NCBI GenBank assembly: GCA_019119685.1
Contig: DWWN01000035.1
Location: 1 to 64,000 of the forward strand
DNA length: 64,000 bases
Source: Candidatus Faecalibacterium faecigallinarum
GTDB taxonomy: Bacteria; Bacillota; Clostridia; Oscillospirales; Ruminococcaceae
Direction of reading: 5' to 3'
Shown here one piece after another: positions 41,339-50,401 of the stretch. How positions within the stretch are numbered: position 1 is the first letter of the stretch; each line of letters opens with the position of its first letter. Below the pieces are notes generated by a model, which ran no database searches, had not been told where the DNA came from, and saw nothing but the letters and a program-made list of their open reading frames with translations. Position numbers and translations under genes: made by a program.

Positions 41339-41547
41339 AGCGTGTCTTGCGACACGCTTTAGGGGGAACCCATTTCTGCGCGCAGTCGCGCGACAGAAAT
41401 TCCTTCCCCCTAATATTCCCCTGGGGACAAAATTTGCCGCTGAACCATGCACTCGGCCTTACGGCCTCGCACACTCTCAGCGGCAAATTTCCCTGTATGT
41501 GTCCCGTCCATCCGCACATGTCGGCTGGACGGGACTTTTTTGATGGT
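41339..41547 (+). repeat. structured repeat copy B (candidate ncRNA family, four stem-loops)
   Basis: Same order of elements as copy A: P1 AGCGTGTC/GACACGCT; P2 with identical AGGGGGAACCCATTTCTG start; P3 with 12-bp arms AAATTTGCCGCT (41430-41441) and AGCGGCAAATTT (41479-41490) enclosing a GGCC-ttac-GGCC hairpin; P4 GTCCCGTCCA/TGGACGGGAC (41501-41535) then six Ts and GATGGT. The P3 arms differ from copy A at most positions but stay complementary. The loop TCCGCACATGTCG of P4 is the same in both. It overlaps no gene and ends 2 nt before the convergent gene's stop. Confidence 0.85.
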
Positions 41548-41549
41548 TT

Positions 41550-42539
41550 TTACAGCAGCGTTGCGCCGGAGTGGGCGGGCACGCCCGGACCGCCGGGCAG
41601 GCTGCGCAGCACCTCGGGCAGGGCGGCCAAATCTCCGTCCGTCAGGCGGAAGGCCGCGGCCAGCCCCACGGCTGCCAGCACCACCAGCACAAAGGCCAGC
41701 CGCGCCGGCCAGCGGCTGCGGCGGGGCAGCATGGCCGCGGCAGGCAGGGGGACGTCGTCCTCCTGGCCGGAGGCGAGCGCCGCTTCCAGCGCGGCGGCAG
41801 AGGGCGCAGCGGGCAGCTGCAGGGCCGGCTGCGGACCGGACCGGGCCGGGCGCTCCCCGTGCAGGGTAAAGCTGACCCCCTGCGCCTGGGGGCTGCCGGC
41901 GACCGCCCGCCGGATCATATCCAGCAGCCAGAGGGCGGGGTTGTCCCCCGCGGGGACATGGCGCGTCCAGCTGCCCCGGCGGCCCGCCACCGCCGTCAGG
42001 GTCCCGTCCTGCAGGGGGATGGCCCCGGCGGCAAAGTCGGCGTGGGTCACGCGGAGGGCCGCCCGCAGCCGGCACAGCTCGTCCCAGACGGGGTCCGAGG
42101 GGCTGTTGCCCTTGCAGCGGCGGGCCCCAGCTTCGATTTTGGCCAGAGCGGCGGGGTCGGCGCAGCTGCCTGCCCCAAAGTCAAAGCAGGCGTCGATGCC
42201 CGGTTTCCCCTCCAGCCGGGGGGCCAGCAGGTCCAGCGCCAGGGCGTCGGCACAGGCCAGCAGCCGGTCATGTTTCACCAGGGCGCGGGCCGCGCAGTCC
42301 GCCAGAGTCTGCTCCCCCGCGCCGTACAGCCCGGCCCGAAAGGTGCGGCCCAGCAGGTCCTCGGCTTTGCGCAGGGCGGCGGGGGATGCGGTCAGGGCCA
42401 GCAGCGTTTCGGCCCCCTGGGCCCGCGTCTCGATCCCGGCCAGGGCGCACCGGCCCGCCAGCGCGGACGCCGCCTGCCGCACCTGCTCTTCCTCTACGCC
42501 GAAGAATCGGAGCACCCGGCTCTCGCTTGCTGCTGCCAT
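41550..42539 (-). CDS. degenerate CinA-like protein with C-terminal membrane helix
   Basis: 329 residues; GGAGGGGG ribosome site. Residues about 8-70 (RVLRFFGVEEEQVRQAASAL..GIETRAQGAETLLALTAS) follow the KH-like middle domain of CinA. Residues about 75-235 align loosely with the CinA amidohydrolase domain, but the ESCTGG active-site motif is absent (ALVKHDRLLACADALALDL in its place). A linker leads to one membrane helix (about 283-303). It lies 24 nt after cinA in the same operon, so it may be a diverged duplicate that became a non-enzymatic membrane protein. Confidence 0.55.
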   Translation of the reverse strand: MAAASESRVLRFFGVEEEQVRQAASALAGRCALAGIETRAQGAETLLALTASPAALRKAEDLLGRTFRAGLYGAGEQTLADCAARALVKHDRLLACADALALDLLAPRLEGKPGIDACFDFGAGSCADPAALAKIEAGARRCKGNSPSDPVWDELCRLRAALRVTHADFAAGAIPLQDGTLTAVAGRRGSWTRHVPAGDNPALWLLDMIRRAVAGSPQAQGVSFTLHGERPARSGPQPALQLPAAPSAAALEAALASGQEDDVPLPAAAMLPRRSRWPARLAFVLVVLAAVGLAAAFRLTDGDLAALPEVLRSLPGGPGVPAHSGATLL

Positions 42540-42563
42540 CCTCGTTCCCCCTCCACGATCACT

Positions 42564-43880
42564 TTATAAGATCAGCGCCCCGTTCAGGGCGGCCAGAGCC
42601 GCCGGGTCATCGCAGGCCGCCGCATCCAGGCGGTAGCAGCCCGCCGGGGCCTTGCCCTGGGCCAGCCGCAGCGCCAGTTCCAGGGCCGCATGGGCCGCAC
42701 GGGCGCGGATGTTCTCCCGGTCGGAGCGGACGAAGTGGAACTTTTCCACCCAGACGCCGTCCCCGGCGCTGCCCGCGATGTAAACGGTGCCCACCGGGCG
42801 CAGCTCGTCCCCGCCGCCGGGCCCGGCCAGGCCGGTGACGGACACCGACAGGCTGGCCCCCGACGCCGTGCGGGCGCCCCGGGCCATCTGGGCGGCCACC
42901 GGCCCCGACACCACGTTGTACTGTTCGATGACGGCCGGGTCCACCCCCAGCAGCCTGGCCTTGGCCTGCTCCCAGTAGGTGACGAACCCGTAGCCAAAGA
43001 CGTCGCTGGCCCCCGGCACGCCCGTCAGCTGCTGGGCGATCAGGCCGCCGGTGCAGCTCTCGGCCGTGGCCATGGTCATGCCTTTGGCGGCCAGGGTGTG
43101 GATCACCGTGTGGGCCAGCCCCGGCACATCTTCATCATACACCGCATCCCCCAGCAGATCATAGAACTTTTTGGCATATGCCCGGCACATTTGCGCCCCG
43201 TCCTGGTCGCTGGCGGCACGGGCAGTGATGCGGATCTCGCTTTCGCCGGTCTTGCAGTAGATGGCGGCGGTGGGGTTTTCGTTTTTCAGCAGGTCCCGCA
43301 CCCGGTATTCGATGTCGCTCTCGCCCCCCAGCACCCGCAGCGTCAGGGAGTGCAGGGTGCAGTTCTGCATCGCCAGCAGGCGGGGGCGCACCTGTTCGGC
43401 CCACATGGCTTTCATCTCGGCGGGCACGCCCGGCATCAGGACGGCATAGCGGCCGTTCTGCTCGAACCAGGCCCCCGGCGCGGTGCCGTGGGCGTTGGGG
43501 ATCTTCTGGCCGCGCACCGGCACCATGGCCTGTTTGCGGTTGTTGGGGGTGGTCTGCCGGCCCATGCGGGCAAAGTAGGAGGTGATCTTTTCCCACTCCC
43601 CGGCGTCAAAGGTCAGGGTGTCGCCGTAGCAGGCGGCCACCGTCTCCTTGGTCAAATCGTCGGCGGTGGGGCCCAGCCCCCCGGTAAAGACCAGCAGGTC
43701 CGCGCGCGCCTTGGCCGAATCGACCCACTCGGCCAGGCGGTCGTGGTTATCGCCCACGGTGCTCTGCCGCTGGACGGTGATGCCCAGGCTCGCCAGTTCC
43801 CGGCTGAGGAACTGGGCGTTGGTGTTCAGGATATTGCCGAGCAGCAGCTCGGTGCCCACGCTGATAATCTCTGCGGTCAT
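42564..43880 (-). CDS. cinA: CinA, competence/damage-inducible protein and NMN amidohydrolase
   Basis: 438 residues. N-terminal molybdopterin-binding-like domain (AEIISVGTELLLGNILNTNAQFLSREL), KH-like middle (about 180-245), and the PncC amidohydrolase domain with ATAESCTGGLIAQQLTGVPG (about 272-291) and GPGGGDELRPVGTVYIA. It would recycle pyridine nucleotides. 12 nt downstream of thiI in one operon. Confidence 0.94.
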   Translation of the reverse strand: MTAEIISVGTELLLGNILNTNAQFLSRELASLGITVQRQSTVGDNHDRLAEWVDSAKARADLLVFTGGLGPTADDLTKETVAACYGDTLTFDAGEWEKITSYFARMGRQTTPNNRKQAMVPVRGQKIPNAHGTAPGAWFEQNGRYAVLMPGVPAEMKAMWAEQVRPRLLAMQNCTLHSLTLRVLGGESDIEYRVRDLLKNENPTAAIYCKTGESEIRITARAASDQDGAQMCRAYAKKFYDLLGDAVYDEDVPGLAHTVIHTLAAKGMTMATAESCTGGLIAQQLTGVPGASDVFGYGFVTYWEQAKARLLGVDPAVIEQYNVVSGPVAAQMARGARTASGASLSVSVTGLAGPGGGDELRPVGTVYIAGSAGDGVWVEKFHFVRSDRENIRARAAHAALELALRLAQGKAPAGCYRLDAAACDDPAALAALNGALIL

Positions 43881-43892
43881 GGCTCTGCCTCC

Positions 43893-45086
43893 TTACACTT
43901 CGGGCTCGTCGTCGATGCGGATGCGCAGGCGCTCGGCCCCGGCCGCAGCCTCGGCTTCCAGGCCGGGCAGGTCAGGCATGGCGGCTTCGGCTTCCAGCAC
44001 CTCGTCCAGGGTGGGGCGCAGCTTGGGGTGGGGCGGCGTGAAGATGGTGCAGCAGTCCTCATAGGGCAGGATGCTGGTCTCAAAGGTGCCGATGCGGCGG
44101 GCCGTCTCGATGATCTCGGTCTTGTCCATCCCGATCAGGGGCCGCAGGACCGGCAGGTCCTGGGCGGCGTCGGTGCAGCGGATGGCCTGGACGGTCTGGC
44201 TGGCCACCTGGGCCAGGCTCTCGCCGGTGATCAGGGCCTCGCAGCCCTGCCGCTGGGCGATTTGCCCGGCGATCCGCATCATGCTGCGGCGCATCAGGAC
44301 GGTGAACAGCATGGGAGGCGCGTTGTCCCGGATGCACTCCTGCGGGCGGGTGTAGGGCACCACGAACAGGTTGCAGCTGCCGGTGTAGACGCTGGTGCGC
44401 TGGGCCAGGGCGATCACCTTGCGGCGGGCCCGCTCCGAGGTGTACGGGGGCGAAGCGAAGTGGATGTGGTCCAGCGCCAGGCCCCGCTTGGCCATCCGGT
44501 AGGCGGCCACCGGGCTGTCGATGCCGCCGGACAGCATATTCAGCGCCCGGCCGCTGGTGCCCACCGGCAGGCCCCCTTCGCCGGGGGTCTTGGGCCCGTG
44601 GACGTAGGCCCCCCGGTCCCGGATCTCCACGATGACCTTGCAGTCGGGGTTATGGACGTCCACCTTCAGGCGGGGATGCCGCTCCAGCAGGTAGGCCCCC
44701 AGCTCCCGCATCAGGGCGGGACTGTCCATGGGGAAGGTCTTGTCCGCGCGGCGGGCCTCCACCTTGAAGGTCTTGACCCGGGCCAGGGTGGCCCCCAGAT
44801 AGCTCTCGGCGGTCTGGCAGATGGCGCCGAAGTCCTTTTCGCAGACGGCGCTGCGGCTGACCGCCGCCAGGCCGAACACCTTCGACACCCGCGCAAAGGC
44901 CAGGTCGAGGTCGGCGGCCTCGTCCTCCGGCTCGATGTAAAACGTGGACTGGGCGCACCAGACCCGGAAGCGCCCCGCGTCCTTGAGGCGGTAGCGCAGG
45001 ATCTTAATGGTGGCAGACTCGAACTGGTTCCGGTTCAGCCCCTTGAGGGACATCTCCCCCTGGTAGCCGATGATAACTTCCTGCAT
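43893..45086 (-). CDS. thiI: tRNA 4-thiouridine synthase ThiI
   Basis: 397 residues. N-terminal ferredoxin-like and THUMP domains (about 1-165), PP-loop MLSGGIDSPVAAYRMAKRG (about 188-206), and the C-terminal adenylation domain. No rhodanese domain, so the sulfur must come directly from a cysteine desulfurase, whose gene lies just upstream. Ribosome site AGGAGA. Confidence 0.95.
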   Translation of the reverse strand: MQEVIIGYQGEMSLKGLNRNQFESATIKILRYRLKDAGRFRVWCAQSTFYIEPEDEAADLDLAFARVSKVFGLAAVSRSAVCEKDFGAICQTAESYLGATLARVKTFKVEARRADKTFPMDSPALMRELGAYLLERHPRLKVDVHNPDCKVIVEIRDRGAYVHGPKTPGEGGLPVGTSGRALNMLSGGIDSPVAAYRMAKRGLALDHIHFASPPYTSERARRKVIALAQRTSVYTGSCNLFVVPYTRPQECIRDNAPPMLFTVLMRRSMMRIAGQIAQRQGCEALITGESLAQVASQTVQAIRCTDAAQDLPVLRPLIGMDKTEIIETARRIGTFETSILPYEDCCTIFTPPHPKLRPTLDEVLEAEAAMPDLPGLEAEAAAGAERLRIRIDDEPEV

Positions 45087-45119
45087 ATCTTATCTCCTAT
45101 CCTACATTTGGTATTCTTG

Positions 45120-46271
45120 TCAAATCCCCTGCAGCGTTTTCATCCCCGCCTCAAACCGCTCGAGGAAGGCGTCCACGTCCGCCTCGGTGTTGTCGGCGCA
45201 GAAGGACACCCGGATGGCGGTGTCCACCGCTTTGGCCGGGCGGCCCATGGCCTGCAGGGTGTGGCTGGGCTCGCCCCGCCCGCAGGCGGACGCCGACGAG
45301 ACATAGACGTTTGCCCCGGCCAGCCAGGCCAGCATGGTCTCGCTCTTGACCTTGTTCTCACTGAAGTTCAAAATTTCGGGCACCGCACCGGCCGGGCTGT
45401 TGATCTCCACGGTGGGGAACGCGGCCAGCCCCGCCCGCAGCCGCTGGTTCAACGCCTGGATGTGAGCGGTGCGCCCGGCCATGTCAGGCGCCATCTTTTG
45501 GGCGGCGGCGGCCAGGCCCAGGGCGTAGGGCAGGTTTTCGGTGCCGGGGCGCAGCCCGCGCTCCTGCTCGCCGCCCAGATACGGCGGCTTGAAGCTCTGG
45601 GCCAGCTTGTCGCTGAGGTACAGCCCGCCCACCCCCTTGGGGGCGTGGATCTTGTGCCCGCTGACCACAAAGCTGTCGATGCCGCTACCCTCCAGACGGA
45701 CCGGCAGGCGCATCCAGGCCTGCACGCCGTCCACATGGACGATGGTGCGGCTGTTCAGGGCCTTGGTCTCCCGGGCCAGCTTTTCCACATCGCAGCGGGC
45801 CCCCGTCTCGTTGTTCACCATCATGCAGGCCACCAGGATGGTGGAGCGGTCCACCCGTTCCAGCAGGCGGTCCACGTCAAAGCTGCCGTCGGCGGCCGGC
45901 GGCACGAACTCCACCTGCCACCCCGCCTTGGCCAGCGCCTCCAGCGGGCGGCGGACGCTGGGGTGCTCAAACCCCGAGCAGAGGATCTTTTTGCCAAAGG
46001 TGCGGGTCTGCGCCCCGCCCAGCAGGGCCAGGTTGTTCCCCTCGCTGCCGCAGGAGGTAAAGTAGAACTCCCGGCTCTTGCAGCCAATGGTCCGGGCCAG
46101 GGCCGCGCGGGCATGGTTCAAAGCGGCCTCACTCTCGGCCCCCGGCGGATAGAGGGAGGAGGGGTTGGCCCAGTGCCGGAGCATGGCTTCGTGGATGACT
46201 TCGGCCACCGCGGGGTCCACCATCGTGGTGGACGCGTTGTCCAGATAGTGCAGCGAAGGGTCTGTGCGCAT
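45120..46271 (-). CDS. cysteine desulfurase (NifS/IscS-like, ThiI partner)
   Basis: 383 residues from the ATG at 46271; an upstream ATG at 46295 has no ribosome site. Fold-type I PLP enzyme: LDNASTTMVDPAV at the N-terminus, SFVVSGHKIHAPKGVGGLYL with the PLP lysine (about 200), and the catalytic Cys region SSASACGRGEPSHTL (about 325). It is immediately upstream of thiI, the NifZ-ThiI arrangement of Firmicutes, so its main job is likely tRNA thiolation. Confidence 0.92.
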   Translation of the reverse strand: MRTDPSLHYLDNASTTMVDPAVAEVIHEAMLRHWANPSSLYPPGAESEAALNHARAALARTIGCKSREFYFTSCGSEGNNLALLGGAQTRTFGKKILCSGFEHPSVRRPLEALAKAGWQVEFVPPAADGSFDVDRLLERVDRSTILVACMMVNNETGARCDVEKLARETKALNSRTIVHVDGVQAWMRLPVRLEGSGIDSFVVSGHKIHAPKGVGGLYLSDKLAQSFKPPYLGGEQERGLRPGTENLPYALGLAAAAQKMAPDMAGRTAHIQALNQRLRAGLAAFPTVEINSPAGAVPEILNFSENKVKSETMLAWLAGANVYVSSASACGRGEPSHTLQAMGRPAKAVDTAIRVSFCADNTEADVDAFLERFEAGMKTLQGI

Positions 46272-46363
46272 GAGGTGATACCTGCTTTCTTTCATGAGAT
46301 GATTTCATTTTATTGTACCACAAAACAGGGCAGGAAAAAAGCCCTGCCCCGTAATTCTGACGC

Positions 46364-46392
46364 TTGCACCCGGCGCGCGGAACCGCTATAAT
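46364..46392 (+). promoter_or_regulatory. promoter of the SGNH hydrolase gene
   Basis: TTGCAC (46364-46369), 17 nt, TATAAT (46387-46392). The divergent cysteine desulfurase gene has TACAAT near 46312-46317 on the minus strand, with a GGGCAGG/CCTGCCC hairpin (46328-46349) between. Confidence 0.75.
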
Positions 46393-46443
46393 AAAAGCAG
46401 GATCATGACGAAATGCCCCGCCCGGGGCAAGGAGGTGCCGCTT

Positions 46444-47433
46444 ATGGCAGATTATCAGGAATACCGCCGCCACGTGCTGCACAGGCGCTGGCGCAGGATG
46501 TTCGCCACCTTTCTGGCACTGGTGCTGCTGGTGCTTTTGTGCGGCGTCTGGGTGCTGTGGCGCCAGCTCTACCCCACCCCGCCCAGCCGCAATGAACCCC
46601 AGACCACCCTGCTGGAACAGGCCCTGCCCAGCGCCGAGTGGAGCACCCTCAGTTACACCCGCCAGACCAGCACCACCGTCCAGAAGCTGGCCGACGGCGT
46701 CACCACCGCCATGGATTTCCGGCTGGCGTCCATGCCGGCGGCCCAGTCAGAGCCGGTGGACCTGAGCTATTTTGACACCGCCGTCTTTCTGGGCGACAGC
46801 ATCACCCAGGGGATGCAGATCTACGACACCGGTCTGCCCAACGCCCACTACTGCGCCTACCGCGGGGTGGGCCCCAGCGCCGTGGTGAACGGCTCCACCT
46901 GCAGGCGGGCCGACGGCGTGGAGGAGGTGCCCCTGGACGCTCTGGCGTCCTACGCGCCCCAGTCGGTCTACATCCTGCTGGGCACCAACGTCCTGACCCA
47001 GGACCGGGACTACTCCAGCTTTTTGAACTACTACGGCCTGATGCTGGACCGCATCCGGGAGCTCGTGCCCGGCGCCGACATCTACGTCCAGTCCATCACG
47101 CCGGTGCGGCCCGAAGTGTCGGCCGACGCCCGCCACAGCGGGATGTACGCCGAGCGGTTCATCCGGGTGAACAACGACCTGGCCGCCCTGGCGGTGGAAA
47201 AGGGCTGCTACTTCCTCGACCTGTGGGAAGTGCTGGCCGATGAAAACGGCGACCTGCGGGCCGAGTACGCCCAGCCGGACGGCTACCACCTGCAGCCCGA
47301 GGGCTACACCGCCTGGGTAGACTACCTGCGCACCCATGTGGCCCACAGCAGGATCGTCGCGCCCGAAGCGCCGGACGCCGCCGCCAGCAGCGAAGCAGCC
47401 GCTTCCTCCACGCCGGCCTCATCTGCGGCCTAA
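46444..47433 (+). CDS. membrane-anchored SGNH/GDSL hydrolase
   Basis: 329 residues from the ATG at 46444 (AAGGAGG upstream). One N-terminal membrane helix (about 18-40) puts the domain outside the cell. SGNH blocks: FLGDSITQG (Ser nucleophile, about 117), LLGTN (about 181), and DGYHLQPEGY (catalytic Asp/His, about 279). The C-terminus is an Ala/Ser-rich tail. Possible cell-wall or polysaccharide deacylase; substrate unknown. Single-gene unit. Confidence 0.88.
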   Translation: MADYQEYRRHVLHRRWRRMFATFLALVLLVLLCGVWVLWRQLYPTPPSRNEPQTTLLEQALPSAEWSTLSYTRQTSTTVQKLADGVTTAMDFRLASMPAAQSEPVDLSYFDTAVFLGDSITQGMQIYDTGLPNAHYCAYRGVGPSAVVNGSTCRRADGVEEVPLDALASYAPQSVYILLGTNVLTQDRDYSSFLNYYGLMLDRIRELVPGADIYVQSITPVRPEVSADARHSGMYAERFIRVNNDLAALAVEKGCYFLDLWEVLADENGDLRAEYAQPDGYHLQPEGYTAWVDYLRTHVAHSRIVAPEAPDAAASSEAAASSTPASSAA

Positions 47434-47443
47434 TAGGCAAATC

Positions 47444-47477
47444 AAAAGGGACAGCCCGCAAAAGGCTGTCCCTTTTT
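47444..47477. terminator. bidirectional terminator
   Basis: AAAAGGGACAGCC and GGCTGTCCCTTTTT arms between convergent genes. Confidence 0.9.
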
Positions 47478-47488
47478 GTGTATAGTTT

Positions 47489-47860
47489 TTACCGCTTGGC
47501 GATGCACTCGATCTCCAGCTTGGCCCCCTTGGGGATGGCCGCTACCTGGACGCAGCTGCGGGCCGGGTAGGGCTGGGCGAACGCCCCGGCGTAAACGCCG
47601 TTGACGGCGGCAAAGTCGTTGATGTCCGCCAGGAAGATGACTGTCTTGACCACGTTGGCCATGCCGAGGCCCGCCTCGGCCAGGATGGCCTTGATGTTGG
47701 CCAGGCTCTGGGCGGCCTGGGCCTCTACGGTGTCGGGCATGGCGCCGGTGGCGGGGTCTACGGGCAGCTGGCCCGAGACAAAGACCAGGTCCCCCAGGTC
47801 AAGGGCCTGGCTGTAAGGGCCGATGGCTGCGGGCGCGTTGGAAGTAGAGATCACGTTCAT
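47489..47860 (-). CDS. ridA: RidA-family imine deaminase
   Basis: 123 residues. NVISTSNAPAAIGPYSQALDLGDLVFVSGQLPVDPATG is the family start, and the key arginine is in YPARSCVQVAAIP (about 104). It hydrolyses reactive enamines/imines such as those released by threonine dehydratase, whose gene is 24 nt upstream. The pairing fits a detoxification role. Confidence 0.95.
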   Translation of the reverse strand: MNVISTSNAPAAIGPYSQALDLGDLVFVSGQLPVDPATGAMPDTVEAQAAQSLANIKAILAEAGLGMANVVKTVIFLADINDFAAVNGVYAGAFAQPYPARSCVQVAAIPKGAKLEIECIAKR

Positions 47861-47884
47861 GGGTAAAACTCCTTTCTTGACAGG

Positions 47885-49093
47885 TCAGGTGCGTTCGTTC
47901 ACCAGCTGGAAGCCCGCCTTGGCCAGCTCGGAGCGGATCTGCTCGATCTGGGCGGCGTCGCGGGTCTCCATGCCCAGCTTGAGGAAGCAGCTGGAAATGG
48001 GCATATTGGGGTCGGAACCGTCGTACTGGACCGACACCACGTTGCCGCCGCACTCGGCCACGATGCTGGACACACGGGTCAGCTGGCCGGGTTTGTCCTC
48101 CAGGGCGATGGTCAGGTTGGACTTGCGGCCGCTCATGATGAGGCCCCGGGTGATGACCCGGCTGAGGATGTTCACGTCGATGTTGCCGCCGGACAAAACG
48201 CAGACCGCCTTTTTGCCCTGGATGGGCAGCTTGCCGAACAGAGCCGCTGCCACCGGCACCGCGCCCGCGCCCTCGGCCACCAGCTTCTGGTTTTCCATCA
48301 GGGCCAGGATGGCCGCGGCGATCTCGTCCTCGCTGACCGTGACCACCTCGTCCACGTATTTTTCGCACAGTTCATAGGTCAGCTCGCCGGGGGTCTTGAC
48401 CTGGATGCCGTCGGCAAAGGTGGCGGCGGTGTCCAGGGTCTGGTAGCAGTGATCCCGCACCGACAGGTACATACTGGGGGCCCCGGCCGCCTGGACGCCG
48501 TAGACCTTGACGTCGGGCCGCAGGCTCTTGATGGTGAAGGCGATGCCGGCGATCAGCCCGCCGCCGCCGATGGGCACGATCACCGCGTCCAGATCGGGCA
48601 GCTGGTCCAAAATCTCCAGGCCGATGGTGCCCTGCCCCGCAATGACCAGCTCGTCGTCGTAGGGGTGGATGAAGGTCATGCCCGTCTCGGCCTGCAGGCT
48701 GACGGCGTAGTCGTGGGCGTCGTCGTAGGTGCCGGGCACAAGGCACACCTCAGCGCCCAGGTTCTTGGTGTTTTCCACCTTCATGATGGGCGCGCCATCC
48801 GGCATACAGACGATGCTCTTGATCCCCATCCGGGTGGCGGCCAGGGCCACGCCCTGGGCGTGGTTGCCCGCCGAACAGGCGATGACGCCCTTGGCCCGCT
48901 CCTCGGGCGAGAGCTGGCTGATTTTATAGTACGCCCCCCGCACCTTGAAGCTGCCGGTCACCTGCAGGTTCTCGGTCTTGAGGTAGAGCTGCTCGCCGTG
49001 GTGGGACAGGTGCGGGGCCTCGATCAGGTCGGTCCGGCGCGCCACATCCCGCAGCACAAAGGCGGCGTGGTAGATCTTGTCCAGTGTCAGCAT
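47885..49093 (-). CDS. ilvA: threonine ammonia-lyase with C-terminal ACT-like domain (medium form)
   Basis: 402 residues. PLP lysine in TGSFKVRGAYYK (about 46-57), SAGNHAQGVAL (about 72-84), and the glycine loop GGGGLIAGIA. The C-terminal 80 residues (LTIALEDKPGQLTRVSSIVAECGGNV) form one ACT-like regulatory domain, as in the medium-length threonine dehydratases. It makes 2-oxobutyrate for isoleucine. Promoter TTGACA-N17-TATACT upstream. Confidence 0.94.
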   Translation of the reverse strand: MLTLDKIYHAAFVLRDVARRTDLIEAPHLSHHGEQLYLKTENLQVTGSFKVRGAYYKISQLSPEERAKGVIACSAGNHAQGVALAATRMGIKSIVCMPDGAPIMKVENTKNLGAEVCLVPGTYDDAHDYAVSLQAETGMTFIHPYDDELVIAGQGTIGLEILDQLPDLDAVIVPIGGGGLIAGIAFTIKSLRPDVKVYGVQAAGAPSMYLSVRDHCYQTLDTAATFADGIQVKTPGELTYELCEKYVDEVVTVSEDEIAAAILALMENQKLVAEGAGAVPVAAALFGKLPIQGKKAVCVLSGGNIDVNILSRVITRGLIMSGRKSNLTIALEDKPGQLTRVSSIVAECGGNVVSVQYDGSDPNMPISSCFLKLGMETRDAAQIEQIRSELAKAGFQLVNERT

Positions 49094-49172
49094 TGGTTTT
49101 CCCTCTCTCTGTCAAATGGCGAGGCGCGCGGCCCCGCATCTTTCCTTTTCTGTCAAAACGTTGATAGTGAAC

Positions 49173-49201
49173 AGTATAGATTAAAATTCGTAATTTGTCA
49201 A
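49173..49201 (-). promoter_or_regulatory. ilvA-ridA promoter
   Basis: Minus strand TTGACA (49196-49201), 17 nt, TATACT (49173-49178). No T-box or other leader structure is seen between it and the start codon. Confidence 0.85.
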
Positions 49202-49231
49202 ATGAGAGCATTTCAACTTTGGCCCGGCTGC

Positions 49232-49275
49232 AAAAAAGCCGTCCCCTGTACCATGTCGTCCATGGCGCAGGGGAC
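49232..49275 (-). terminator. leuACDB terminator
   Basis: Minus strand GTCCCCTG/CAGGGGAC with further inner CATGG pairing, then TTTTTT. Placed 35 nt after the leuB stop. Confidence 0.8.
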
Positions 49276-49310
49276 AGCGCGTTTTCCTATGTTCCGCCGG
49301 GGAGAGAGGT

Positions 49311-50387
49311 TCAGCCCATCTCCGCCAGGATGGCGTCGCCCATGGCGGCGCAGCCCAGGCAGGTGCAGCCCTCCGACATATTGTCGGCGGTGCGCAGGCC
49401 CTTGTCCAGCACTTTGCCCACGGCGGCCTCGATGCAGTCGGCCTCGGCGGCCATGCCGAAGCTGTAGCGCAGCATCATGGCGGCCGACAGGATGCAGGCG
49501 GTGGGGTTGACGATGTCCTTGCCGGCGATGTCCGGGGCCGAGCCGTGGATGGGCTCATACAGGCCGCGGGTGCCGTCCCCCAGCGAGGAGGACGGGATCA
49601 TCCCGATGGAGCCGGTGATCATGGAAGCCTCGTCCGAGAGGATGTCGCCGAACATATTCTCGGTGACGATGACGTCGAACTGGGCGGGGTTCTTGACGAT
49701 CTGCATGGCGGCGTTGTCCACGAACATCTCGCTGTACTCCACGTCGGGGTATTCGTCCTTCAGGCGGTGCATCACGGCGCGCCACAGGCGGCTGGTGTCC
49801 AGGACGTTGGCCTTGTCCACGCAGCACAGCTTTTTGCGGCGCTTGCGGGCCGTCTCAAAGCCGATGCGGCCGATCCGCTCGATCTCATGCTCGGAATAGG
49901 GCATGACGTCCACGGCCTGCTTTTCGCCCGAGGGCAGGGTGCCGGTGCGGTGCTCGCCGAAGTAGACGCCACCGGTCAGCTCCCGCACGATGATGAAGTC
50001 GATGCCCTTGGCCACGATCTCGGGCTTGAGGGGGCTGGCCGGGGCCAGCTGGGGCCAGATCTTGGCGGGGCGGCTGTTGGAGTACAGGCCCATCCCGGCG
50101 CGCAGCCGCAGCAGGCCCTTTTCGGGGCGCTGCTCGCCGGGCAGGCCCTCCCACTTGGGGCCGCCCACCGCGCCCAGCAGGACGCTGTCGGCGGCCAGGC
50201 ACTTGTCCAGCTCGTGCTGGGGCAGCGGGTCGCCGTATTTGTCGATGGCCTCGCCGCCCATGGCAGCGTCGGTATAATGGAAGGTGTGACCGAACTTTTC
50301 AGCTACTTTGTCCAGCACCCGGATGGCCTGGCGGACGATCTCGGGGCTGGCGCAGTCGCCCCAGATGACGGCAATGTTCTTTTCCAT
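49311..50387 (-). CDS. leuB: 3-isopropylmalate dehydrogenase
   Basis: 358 residues. Isocitrate/isopropylmalate dehydrogenase family: [16 protein letters not shown] start, [52 protein letters not shown] and the NAD motif [16 protein letters not shown]. Third step of leucine synthesis. Last gene of leuACDB. The usual G-D-GIGPEI start reads GDCASPEI here, a small variation. Confidence 0.95.
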   Translation of the reverse strand: MEKNIAVIWGDCASPEIVRQAIRVLDKVAEKFGHTFHYTDAAMGGEAIDKYGDPLPQHELDKCLAADSVLLGAVGGPKWEGLPGEQRPEKGLLRLRAGMGLYSNSRPAKIWPQLAPASPLKPEIVAKGIDFIIVRELTGGVYFGEHRTGTLPSGEKQAVDVMPYSEHEIERIGRIGFETARKRRKKLCCVDKANVLDTSRLWRAVMHRLKDEYPDVEYSEMFVDNAAMQIVKNPAQFDVIVTENMFGDILSDEASMITGSIGMIPSSSLGDGTRGLYEPIHGSAPDIAGKDIVNPTACILSAAMMLRYSFGMAAEADCIEAAVGKVLDKGLRTADNMSEGCTCLGCAAMGDAILAEMG

Positions 50388-50401
50388 GGCAGGCTCCCCC
50401 T

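Noticed and set aside
42690..46391. 1233-codon plus-strand frame opposite cinA, thiI and the cysteine desulfurase
   Set aside because: Shadow frame caused by high GC at third positions; all three genes on the minus strand have full family motifs.
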